Positions 1 to 12,400 of a stretch of 64,000 nucleotides of DNA are shown in pieces (position 1 is the first letter of the stretch; every line of letters begins with the position of its first letter). The translations under genes were made by a program, and so were the position numbers. The DNA is taken from NCBI GenBank assembly GCA_905160935.1, contig CAJHZI010000449.1:965001-1029000 (forward strand), in the 5' to 3' direction. The DNA is from Enchytraeus crypticus (lineage: Eukaryota > Annelida > Clitellata > Enchytraeida > Enchytraeidae). Below the pieces are notes generated by a model. It saw nothing but the letters and a program-made list of their open reading frames with translations, did no database searches and was not told the origin of the DNA.

Positions 1-469
1 CACTGAAGCAACGATATAAGCAGAGACACATCAAGTTAAGCACTGAGTAAAGCAGCACTATCAAGAATCTATCAACAATAGGACGTGAGCAAACCTCTAC
101 AGACACGAAAACTTTCATACAAACCACCTTTAGTGTTAATGATTTAGTAATTATCAGTTATTGATCACATCACATATACTATATAACATCTATGTAGTAG
201 AAATCTTATTAAACTTTTTAATTAGACATAAATTAGAAGTAGATCTACGCAAGATTTAATCTTAAACATCGCTCTATCACCATTGACTTTTCTTTCTGAA
301 ATCGTGTGTGAGCTATGATCTGTCTGCTAGACGTAATGACAGGACGAGAGCAGAACGAATAAACAAAGGTAAACAAAGGATCGGGCTGGTTTCTGGTCAC
401 CAAGCAACCGAGACAGTAACACAGTTCTAACGTGGTTATAGCCTAATATTTGGATGTATTTTTTGGATT

Positions 470-735
470 TATGAGTTTGCACCGTTTTGGACCTTCTTTT
501 TACTTACCGGCATGGATTTGTCTCAATAGTGCTCAATGTTGAAATGGTCCACGATCGGAGACCAACACGTAAACCTACAGTCCGCTAGTACCCTTTCTTG
601 GACTAACTACCCGGATTTTGGCTCGCACCGTTTATGGACCCCTCACTCTGCTCATCGGCTTTGATTTGGTTTCACAGTGCTCAATGTTGTCATGGACAAC
701 AGTAGCACTCTAATCGTATTGTTGTTATTGTTGGT
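470..735 (+). repeat. TAATCG-tailed repeat, two degenerate copies in tandem
   Basis: Two diverged copies (about 470-560 and 600-735) of a dispersed family also seen near 20632, 56860, 61320, 62265 and at the right edge of the window. Shared landmarks in order: TTTGGACTG, GGACCTTCTTTTT, a GTGCTCGATGTTGTC-like block, and the end TAGCACTCTAATCG followed by TTG/TTA triplets. No protein-coding capacity. A SINE or a LINE 3' end are both possible; I see no clear pol III boxes. Confidence 0.6.
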
Positions 736-789
736 CGACAGTAGCAAGCTAATTGTTGTTATTATATTATATTATAAAACTATTTCACG

Positions 790-893
790 AGGCGACTACA
801 GTTTTATCACTCGAAAGCGATGTCAGTGACGGGCGAGCCCAGGATTTCAACCCCGTAGATACTGATCCACGGTCGAACACCTTACCGACATCA
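790..893 (-). repeat. SINE-T fragment (tRNA-derived)
   Basis: Minus-oriented partial copy retaining the region from the B-box side (diverged here) to the conserved block around the GTCACTGACATCGCTTTCGA motif. It lacks the first part of the tRNA-like head. Confidence 0.6.
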
Positions 894-2040
894 GCTTTTG
901 CACAGAAAAACCTGCCTGGGATACAAAAGGTATAGAGGCTGGAGCTTAGATTAGCGACTGTTTCCTGTCTTTCAATTTCATCTGTACCGGGATGAAATTT
1001 AAATAGACTAAGATTTTGAAGACTGCTTCATTTATATAAGAGGTCTACTACAACCTATCTGAAATTTAGAAATAAATTTTTATTATTTTTAATAATTGTA
1101 ACTTGCTTAATTTGCATTACTTATAGACAACTAAGCAATAATACAGTCTCAGTGTTGTGTTCCGGTCCCTTTAGAGTAGAAACTGAGGAAGGAATAGGAA
1201 ACTATCCTATAACTATACTATGTATCCATATTTTCCTTAGCTAAATGCTACAGTAAGGCCAGCTAAAACAACATCTTCGGTGATGTCATCCACTTGTTAA
1301 TCAACAATGCATTCTTACTGAGCGAGAAAACAGCTTTGAACAAAGAGAAAGTTGCCATGGACCTGACACTTAGCAGGATACTGGAAAGAACAGCACAGTT
1401 CTGAAACTGAACGGAAAGTAGGGAGTCGTTTTCAAGTAATTTTCTGCAGCAGTTACTCGAGAATACACTGGCAAACATCCCAAAAGTTTTAATTGTCAGA
1501 GCATAAAGTTAATGCTATCTCATGAAGGCACTGAATTTATGATAGGCACACATTCCTGATCAATAGTGTGCTCAGCTATGAGAGTGAGCGTAGCTGAATA
1601 TACGAATAGATTTTTAAACTTAGTAATAAGACGATCCTTTAGTGCACTCCTTAAATACATACGCTTATTGGACCATATTTTGAATTATTTATTCACATAT
1701 AAGTACGTAACCATGCATATTCAAATTCTATATACACACAATACAAGCATACAAAATTTACAATCATCCTAAGTGCAAATATACTTGCATAAATTTAAGA
1801 TATACAGTGCACACCACATTTTATACTGAAACGTTTACAATTAAATATATCTATGTCACCTAATTATATAGTTCAAATACATCGTAAGCAGCAAATACGA
1901 TAAACTTTAACTGCAAAATATGTAAGTAGCTGATAACAAGTACATCTCAGAATAGTGATTATATTATCATTCTTTTCTAAGATTTTAGCCTGATATACAG
2001 AATATAAATACAGCATTAATACCAGCAGCAGTCGACAACC

Positions 2041-2400
2041 GGCTAATTATCGCCAACCAGGTCATAATCGACTACCTGGTAATAATCGACAACCTGGTAG
2101 TAATCGACCACCAGGTAATAATCGACTACCTGGTAATAATCGACAGTCGATTATTACCTGGTAATAATCGACAACCTGATAATAATCGACTACCTGGTAA
2201 TAATCGACAACCTGATAATAATCAACCACATGGCAATAATCGTCTACCTGGCAATAATCGTCTACCTGGCAATAATCGTCTACCTGGCAATAATCGTCTA
2301 CTTGGCAATAAGCGTCTACCTGGCAATAATCGTCTACCTGGCAATAATCGACAATCTGGTAATAATCGACCACCTGGCAAAATCGACATCTGGTAATAAC
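2041..2400. repeat. 18-bp minisatellite
   Basis: About 20 copies of an 18-bp unit close to CAATAATCGTCTACCTGG, diverging toward the left end (TAATAATCGACAACCTGG variants). Because the unit is a multiple of three, long repetitive open frames appear on both strands; these are not genes. It lies about 460 bp downstream of the cytohesin stop codon. Confidence 0.95.
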
Positions 2401-2863
2401 CGACTATCCCGCTCAAATGTTATTCACATGAAATTCAACAATACATGGCAGATAAACCAAGAATGGAATTATAAATTCTGCACCGTTAGCCATGGCGAAA
2501 CAGACGTTTAACGGTATACTCAAAGTATTATTCAATACTTCAAATAAAAAATACTAATCTCGCATATGATATCTTATCTTAACTGGTCAAACAAGCTACT
2601 AAGCGGTAGCACCAATTCCGCGTAGATTAATTATATTTTAGGTATTTCCCATATGCATTCTCTATCAACTGTTTTTAAATGCAACGAATACAATAATAAT
2701 TTCTTTTCATAAATAGAGGGCATATAGAAACTGATTGCTATGGGAGGCCACAAGACTATCCCCAGCCCGCTCCTTCAAAAACATTAAAATGTTCACATCA
2801 GAACCCTGATTGTAATTCTTTAAACAGCAAATACTCTTTTCATTTCATCAGCCTGGTCACATC

Positions 2864-5800
2864 TCACTGGTGCAGAGCTTTCCTTCTTCTAACTGCCAAC
2901 ATGTCGTAGAACGGATTGTCGCTTATACTGTCCCTGTAAACATCAATCAGTCAATCAATCAATCAATCAATCAATCTGTCTGCACATAACATGTCTGTGC
3001 ACATTGCGTGTATATTGAAATCAGTTAAGAGATTATCGCAGACCACAGTACTGAAAATCACCAGTTTCGTAGCTAGCATACGATATCTCAGAAATTCATA
3101 AAAATGATAGCACTTAAAAAACAAATATAAGTAGCAAAAATTCCAATCTTCAATATAACAGGACAGTAAAATAAGAGAGAATTAGACTGAGAGAAGAGAT
3201 AGAAGGATAGATTGATAGTTGGATGGATGGATGGATAGATTGATAGACAGAAGAGAACGAGGGCGACGAAAAGAAGAAAGATAGCTAAAGAGAGGGAGAG
3301 AAGAGAGGGAGAGACAGAATAGCACCTAAGAGAGAGTTGTATAGAGAATGAGTGTGTGTGTGTGGGCGTGAGAGAGAGAGAGAGAGAGTAAGAGAGAGAA
3401 TAGTGACTAAGACAGAGTTGTATAGAGAATGAGTGTGTGCTTGTGTGTGAAAGAGAGGGAGAGAGAGGGAGAGAGAGATAGAGCGAGAGAGAGCGAGAGA
3501 GAGAATAGTGATTAAGACAGAGTTGTATAGAGAATGAGTGTGTGCTTGTGTGTGAAAGAGAGGGAGAGAGAGGGAGAGAGAGATAGAGCGAGAGAGAGCG
3601 AGAGAGAGAATAGTGATTAAGACAGAGTTCTATAGAGAATGAGTGTGTGCTTGTGTGAGAAAGAGAGCGAGAGAGAGGGAGAGAGAGAGAGAGAGAGATG
3701 AGTAGTTACCTGACGGCTTTAATCCAATCATCCTTCTCTTCTTCACTCGACGCCGACATGCGATACACGCTGTGCTTACCTGCAGTAGACGATCATAATA
3801 AAATGATTAAGAAATAATTTATTTATTATTTATCAGTTATTTACTATCATAAATTCTAATTTAGATAAGAAAATACAATACACACAAATTAATATAGTAT
3901 AACTTATTTATGATATAGCATAGGCATCTAAAATAACCTAATATAAACTATCTAATTTAGATAGGAAAATACAATTACACAAATTAATACAATATAACTT
4001 ATTTATGATACAACATGCGCATCTAAAATAGCTTAATATAAACTAAGTAATATGAATTAAGCTGGAATGGCACTGGGCTGAGCCGTAGCATGTCGGTAAG
4101 TCGTCTGAGTGGATCAGTAAGGGCAGGGTTCAAATCCGGTGCTCCCACCGTCTATCGAGACAAACATGCGACAGTTACAGGAAACTGACGTTAACCTAGA
4201 TTTAAACCTTTTAATGCCAAATTTATAGAAGTTTAATATCACGTTGCACCAGATTAATTATATTAAATAAGGCTTGATGAGATAAAACATTATTTCTATT
4301 TCATAATTGTCAATGGCACAAAATGCAGTAAAATAGTTTAACTTTACAGTTTTAGAAATGAAAAAAGCATTATTTTGAGAATTTAGACGTGTCCTAAGTG
4401 TTAACACGAATGTTAAGCAAGAAGATCTATCAAAAGAATGAGAATCTCTCAGCGAAGCACCATAAACTATATCCAACATAATAAACTAAGTTACGGCTAT
4501 ATTTGCAAACATGTGAAAAACGATGCGGCCAAAAATCAGGGGCTCGCCCGTCACTGACATCGTTTTGGAGTGAGGAAACTGAAGTTAACATTAGCTTTAC
4601 CTGCTTTTACCAAAAATGCGACAGATAAATAACGGAATTATCAAACCTTCAATGACTTTGCCCTCAGAGTCAGTCTTACAGGCCTTTATGACGTCATTAG
4701 TAGCCGAGTACAACTCAAAGCAGTTTGATTTGTTACGATCAGTCACCTCTCTGATCTGAATGTTCTCCAGTGGTATGATTCCCTTAGGCTCCTTGTCCTG
4801 CATCAACAACAACAACAATCCTTGATCAAAATAAGTTAATCCATGAAAAAACAATAGCAACAACAACAACACTAGATGAAAATAAGTGAATCCATGAAAA
4901 ACAACAACAACAACAATCCTTGAAGAAAATAAGTGAATTCATGAAATAAAAAACTTGCGTACAAAGTATAGCGTAATAGCATAGCATAACTATCGCATAT
5001 AACCATAGCTTAATATAGGTTATAAACGTGTAGCAACTACGACGCTAAGCCAAAAAAAAACTAAAAAAATTGAGAAACTAACAATAAGCAATACTCTACC
5101 GGAGTCTGAAAAACATCACAATGTAATTTATGATATTGAACATTAATGTTATTCTTCTTTACATATGAAGTTTGACTGAAATTACAAATCGCCTTAAATA
5201 GTTACCAAATGTAGAGAGTTACCAATACATCATATGAGTTATGAGTATCTATTAACTAAAATGATACGAGTATTACAAATCTAGTATCTAATGACACCTT
5301 AGATGCAAACTTGGACAGTAAAACAAAAACAGTCATTCTTTATCACAGAACTTGGCTAATATTTCTGAATATTAAAAGCTGGTAAAGCTAATGTTAACGT
5401 CAGTTTCCTCACTCTAAAGCGATGTCAGTGACTGGCGAGCCCCGGATTTGAACCCGTACATACTGATCCGCGATCGAATATCTTACCCGACATCGCCACT
5501 GGCTCCAGCCAGTGTACTCTTATAGCAGCTGACATTAGATATACCAGAGCCATATCAAAGCGATGCATTAGCGGAGAGTGTTGAAGCTTGCAGCACTTAT
5601 ATCGTACATTCTTAAAACTCACAATTAATTTTTAAAAAATAAAGGCAAACATATTTTTAAATCTTAATTTGATTGTTAGATTTCATAAACTTACACTCAA
5701 ATCCAGCTGAAAGTGCAATACAAATGAAAGCCATCATAGATGCATTATTAAAGATATCATATATGTTCTTCTACGTCATACTTATTTTCCTGCATCATAC

Positions 5801-6388
5801 ATGCCCATTTGCATCATACATGCCCATTTGCATCATACATGCCCATTTGCATCATACATGCCCATTTGCATCATACATGCCCATTTGCATCATACATGTC
5901 TTCTGTTCATTAAAATAAAAGGACACACTTACAGTGGTAAACTGGAAATAGTAGAGACAATTATCGTTCAGTATGAACCATCGCCTCTTCCAGCTTTTAT
6001 ACCTTCCACCTACACAGCACAGAGTAAAGCATATCATAACAGAAGACGTCGTGCAAACCATCTAAAACGTAATACTTATATAATACTTATAGTTTTTATA
6101 TATCGACACGTCGAATGTAAAATACACTGCATAACAACTTAAGATTACATAGGCAGTAAACAATGATGCATATGATCCTTCAATACAGTACATAACTATG
6201 TCATTAATTTCTGCCACACAGAAAGTTACCTACAAAAATACTAAAACTACTAATTTCCCACTGACTGCAGTAAAACATGCTGTTACACAGATTCCTGATA
6301 CAACACATAGAATGATACACAAATATGCCACAAAACATGCTGTTCAGTAAATTATGAGAAAAATTATTAGTTGCCATAACAATGAATG

Positions 6389-6419
<31 letters not shown>

Positions 6420-6421
6420 TG

Positions 6422-6489
<68 letters not shown>

Positions 6490-9400
6490 TAAAAACAACA
6501 GCAGATTAAATTAAAAAGCATTATGTCACAATTTTAATAGGCTGCCTCAGTGATTAGTGTCACTATTGATCAATGTTATAAGAGATTGGCATTTGAGTAT
6601 CAACATAAAATATGCTATCAGTGATTAATGTTATCAATTCCCTTCATCAATAAATTAATATATGAGAAATTTTCAGTATTTTAAAATGAAATTCCTCCTA
6701 ACAAATTTGACAACACTATACGACACAGCCATCCAGAAGTACATGTAATTATATTTATAAAAAGTAAGGCGAGTGATAAGAAAGAAACACTACAGTTTCA
6801 AAATTACTAGGAGACAACAATGTTACATTCCTTATTTTGTATTACAACATTATTTATAAGAATTATCATACAGTATATTAGAACTTTTTAGAACACAATT
6901 CAAATGCATTTGAGAAATACAACGCCAAACTATGACATCTCAAAAGATAATTTATTCTGAAACAAGCGAGTAGTGAAATTTCGATGTTATGTGAAATAGA
7001 AATTTCTGTAACAGGCAATTAATGTGCAAACAATTTTACTTTTATTTACTATACAGGTCAAGTAATAGTTTCGAAGTTAAATCATTCCAAATACAGACCC
7101 CATGCTAATAACAATATACCTTACAGAAAAACACTTAGTTTTATATCGTTATTATATGCTAATACTGTTTGAATAAGAAACTTCATTTCCAACCTTCAGT
7201 ACTGTCACACAAACAAATTACTGTTCAGTCAGTGATTTGACTAATATTAGTTTTTATTCAATGGAATCCAAAAATCAACTAATCAATAATAGTTCAAGCT
7301 AATTCTGCCACTACAAGCTGGCATAAACTTAAGAACAATAAAATATCAGATATAAAAACCACAAAGAGTATTAGATAAGAAATAATAGATTGTTACACAA
7401 CATCATATGGAAATTAGTTAACTAGAACAAACATATAGAGATATATCCACACCTACATAATGGTTAGATAATAGATATGATTTTAAGTTATCCACGCCTA
7501 TATATGTCTAACTAAGTAAGATTTAAGTCAATTAGACGATTTGTTAATTCAATCAATTAAAATTTGACTATATCTAGGGCAGACTCGATATTGTAAAACT
7601 ACTTACTTAACTTAGCCATTCCTGTTAGACAAATATGAAATAAATAAACCATTTATTCCTAAAGCTAGCAGTATCAATTATAACACTGCTATCGCCTGTA
7701 AAATACAACTTTAAAAAGTAAATAGGCTGATATATAGAATTTATAAATGTACATTTTATGTAAAATACACTTTTAAAACAATACCGTTAAAATAATAGTA
7801 GTAAACTAGAAACTTTATGGCATTCTGAAGCATTATAATATAGGCAGAGTCACCGTATCAGTTTCAGATTACCAATAACGTAAATAGTCAATAACTGTAA
7901 AATAGATGAAAAAATAAAGAGGGCCATAAAGAACTATTTGGGTATTGAATTCTAAACTTAAAATTGATTTTCATTCAGATGTAAGCCAAAAAAATCAAAT
8001 ACACTACAGATTTAAATTTATTTAAAGTATTCTGAAACATTTTCAAGTATTTTTATAAATTAATTTTTAAAGTATTTCTTAATTATATTAGATTCAATTC
8101 TAATAGACAATCTTGTATTCATGGCTAAAATTTTGCCATGAATACAAGATAGTTTTAGTACTCTTGAAATTACTGTACTTTAATACAGCATAAATATTTT
8201 GCCGAATACAATCTCATCAAAAATACCATATATTTACAAATGAATATGCACATATATTAGTTAATTCATAGACAATTATGAATTTGCTAATATGAGTTTT
8301 GAATAGCATTGTTATATGCTTTATTATTGATGTATTTTTCATTCATTTGATTGTCTGTATAATTTTATAAATAAAGATTCAGAAAAAGCAGCCATGATAG
8401 GGCAAAGAAAATAACCACAAGAAAATATCAAAAAACCCCAAAACTTCACCGTACCTAAGCAATCTGAGACAATAAATAAAAGTAAATAAGAACTGTAAAC
8501 TCGAAATAAATATACTCAACATTCATCTACAATATTCAAGGCACTACAGTAGGCATAAGAATGACTAGCAAATCTTGCTCTATTACAAACAAGTCCTCAG
8601 GTTAACTCGGGATTCTAGTAATGTTTCGTATAAAACAAATGTTTTTCACACAACTAACGCACCACCACTACTACTACTACTGGTATCAGCTGAGTGACAG
8701 CCTAAATACGTGCATTCATTTCTGAACGACTACAAATCAAATCTTTCGCGAAACTAAAGAATGTGATTAGCCTAATCTCAACAAGTCTATTAACTTTTCA
8801 TCAAATTGTTAAATACTCACGTCTACCACTTGCTGCATGAAAAGTGACAACAGTCGAGTTCATATTTCAAAATTGGCCACAGCACTAAGCTAATTATTTT
8901 ATTAACGAAATATTAAACAAACCGCTATATTTTCTTTTTAATAGTAACGACATTATTTATTAAAATTAAGCCGATCAAGATAATGTTTAGCATTTTTCGA
9001 TGAAAAATCAAATTTTTATAACATAAAACTATCAAAAATTGATCAATTTAAATTTTAAATTTTTACCAATAGGCTATATCAATGTCAGAAAGGGCATTAG
9101 GCTGGTGAGCGTCTAGGCTCCAAAAATTGCAACAAAGTTTTCTAAAACTAATGGTAGAGGGTTATGGTATGGGACAGAGTGGAGTGGAGAATGTCTAAAT
9201 GTCTATATCCAATGTCGAATGGTAGAGTGTTATGGTATGGAACAGAGTGGAGTGGAGAATGTCGAATGTCTATATCCAAATCACGATCATAGTTAAACAC
9301 GGATTCAAGAGAAGATGATGATCATGCTACATACATCCATAAATTTCCATTACATTCAATGCTCTTTTAGTCACAATTTTACATGTATCACAGTCAAGGC

Positions 9401-12400
9401 CTACAGGTTCTAGGAGTATTGATATATGGCTTTCACAGTTCAGTTCAGTAGAAATTTGGCAAGTCATTGATTTAAGACTGGTTTATTTTTAAATTTTAGT
9501 GTCAATGTTAACTACACAGAAAATGAGTAAGTACAAATACATTAATAAACATTACACGTATGCAACAGTACAACTGTTTATACAGGAATGGCCATATAAT
9601 TATCTGAATAGTTTCACATCAGAAAGCATTTAACTAGTCCATGAAATTGTGCACAGCCCAATTAATGTGTTACAGATGTAGCAATATTATTTGAAAATAT
9701 TATTATTGTTAAAACTAACACCTAATTAATGATCCATATTAGTACTACCATCATTGCAAAGTCAACCGCTTTAAACTATGCTAACAAATGCAATATATTT
9801 ATTGCTGCATAAATATAACTAAAAGTTATGAAACCTATAGCTATCTACTTTAGTTATTGAATCCCAGCTAATATAACTAGAATCATGCAATATCAAAAGA
9901 TTGATTAAGAACTGAGACATAGGAAACAATATTACAGCATCAGAGTAACAGGAAATCATAATTTGTATTTTCGTACCGTAACATTGCCAAAGACGGACAC
10001 AACGGAAAGTTATGTCCATGCCATGTGACATCAAGTTACATAAAATGTAGTTTTGCAAAAAAAGACTATTCAAGGAATTCAAGTTGTAGTCACAAAAGCA
10101 GATATGCTACTTTTGGAATATATTTTTCATATCCAAATAAAAAATGTTCGTTGATGCACATCAAATCAAATTCATAATGACTCATTTTGTCCAAAATAGT
10201 TTTAAATGAAATCATGAAATGCTCACCAGTCCAGACCTGTGCAATTCAATCTCATTTTTATAATTATATTATTGATCTCAGTTAGTGCCATCGGCATTCA
10301 TGAGCATTTAGAACCGCAGAAAATCAAGAACGGAAAGCCATCAATGGCATAGGTCATATAAGCAATCATACCTTGTTTCCACAACCATCCCTCCTTGACT
10401 GGATTGAAGAACGTGTGCATCAGATCGTTTCCGTCATCTTCTGGAATCTTAAACGGCTCCTTCTTTATGCTCTCGTACAAACTCTGCAGCAAAACAACAC
10501 AACAAACCTGCTGCGTTTAGGTGAGCGCTATCATGATTCTAGCTCTTATCATCGTCATGATGATAGCAAGGACTACCGTCCTCCACATGTATACGAGCCA
10601 AGACTGAATCATTAATAAGCTGCTTTCCTCTGCATGAGCCATGGCTTCGCATCTTGAAAAAGATATAATGATACGAACAAATTCTAGACAAGAATTCTTA
10701 ACTCCTGCCCCATAGTGATTTCACTTACACACTGGCCACTCAAAAAGATTAGAATGAACAACAAATTAAGTAATGGATTTATTGATCTTATTATCACAGG
10801 CAAAGATAATTTCCTTTATACTTATGATGATGATAATGCTACAGAAATGATTTTTAAATTTTACTTCACAGTACAAAGGAACAACAGTGATGACTAACCA
10901 CAAGAAGCTCTTGTCCCAGATCTCCCCCGTCGTTAATTCCTCTGTTCATGGAAATGAACCTCTCTACCGTTGGCTTGTCCTTAACGCTTGGGTTGTGTAA
11001 GCTTGTATTGAGCATTATGATGGAAAAAGACAGCACGTAGCAAGTATCTGTGTGGAATACAAGTCAGTTGGGTAAAATAGCAAGTTATACGATTTTACAG
11101 CGTCTCTCTACATCATAATGAAATCGTTTGCACAAAGCATGTGGTTGTCAAAATACAATGCAGAATATGCAGTTTTTGACCAATAGATAGAACAACCAAA
11201 AACAACAGAATACAATAAAACACAGTATAAGCCATTATGCAGTATAGCAGTAAAATATACTGAAATTGACTATGCACCAATACTAAATGTTCAATTTCAC
11301 AGTTTAAAATAGCACAATTAAAAAGCGGTATGACTATATAGTGTGCTTAGTTTTATGTGCAAAAATATATTTGCTATAAACACCTGGACGGCGCTTCAAT
11401 AAATAAGTTATTATTGTCAAATGAACGATCAATACTTGGAAATACTTGAAACATACCAGTGGTAGTAAAGACTCCGGGGTTCAGTTCACAATATCTCTGA
11501 GCAAAGCACTCCATCATCCTGTCTATCTTCTGAGCCTCACCCGGTAGTCTGAAGCTCCACAGAAACTGTCTGATAAATCAATCACATAAATCAATCAGAT
11601 CAATCAATCCATCGTTAATTAGTTGATCAATTTACCTTCTTGGTCAATCTGAAACACTGCCAGAAAGGTCTTCATCATCATTATCATCCTCCCTTGAATA
11701 CCAGTTTAACAAGGGTCGGGATGCATTTAGACTGTCTCAAATCCCCTCTATCTTACACCACAGCACCAGTCAATCCCCTATTTGAGACTTTCCCTTTGCT
11801 TAAATTTTGTTGCAATTTCTGGAGCCTAGGCACTCACCAACCGAATGCCCTTTCTGACGTTGGTATGGATCTTAGTGGTTTAGTCGTCTTCTACGACACA
11901 TGCAGTCACCAGTTGGTCAATTCTTCAAACAACCCGGACAAAACACAGCAACGGAAAGGTCTACATTCAGCCAGATAATATACATCATCTTAATTAATAA
12001 TTAATTAGTTACAATTTCTAACTTAATGATAAGACTCTCTTTACCTCACATTTTTCTTAAAATTTTAATAAAACACAAATTTTATTGTTTCAGCAAGAAT
12101 GATTAATTTTTGGTTTCACTTTCCTTCCCCAAAATATAGGATCTCGTCATCCTATAGAACCAGAACATGAAGAAACATCAGGTGTGGGGAGCAGAAGCAA
12201 ACTCTAACTAACCGATGAAATAATACAACACATAATTATATGTGTAGCCTAAAAATTAGAGTTAACTGTTTGAACTGTAGCTAAATAGAGCAACAAATAC
12301 AAACATAGGAAAAGCAACAAATACAAATACGGGACTATAACAAACTGTCATTTGAACACCGTCAGCAGAGTTGCATTTATGATATACAACATTTAAGCAA

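Larger units (their letters stand above)
1..2863. other. 3' flank of the cytohesin gene, no gene seen
   Basis: AT-rich DNA downstream of the cytohesin stop codon. It holds a doubled TAATCG-tailed repeat, a SINE-T copy and an 18-bp minisatellite, described separately. Between 900 and 2040 I see only low-complexity AT-rich sequence; the short open frames there have no recognisable protein. Part of 2400-2863 is presumably the cytohesin 3' UTR, but I could not fix a polyadenylation site. Confidence 0.5.
6010..10371. other. Cytohesin intron 9 (4.4 kb)
   Basis: Largest cytohesin intron, separating the Sec7-to-PH linker exon from the first PH exon. It contains a (TA)n tract, a perfect hairpin and a GATG-tailed repeat, listed separately. 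The rest is unremarkable AT-rich sequence; I see no additional exon in it. Confidence 0.7.

Noticed and set aside
2062..2511. Long repetitive open frames on both strands
   Set aside because: They are translations of an 18-bp minisatellite; the unit length keeps all frames open without coding function.
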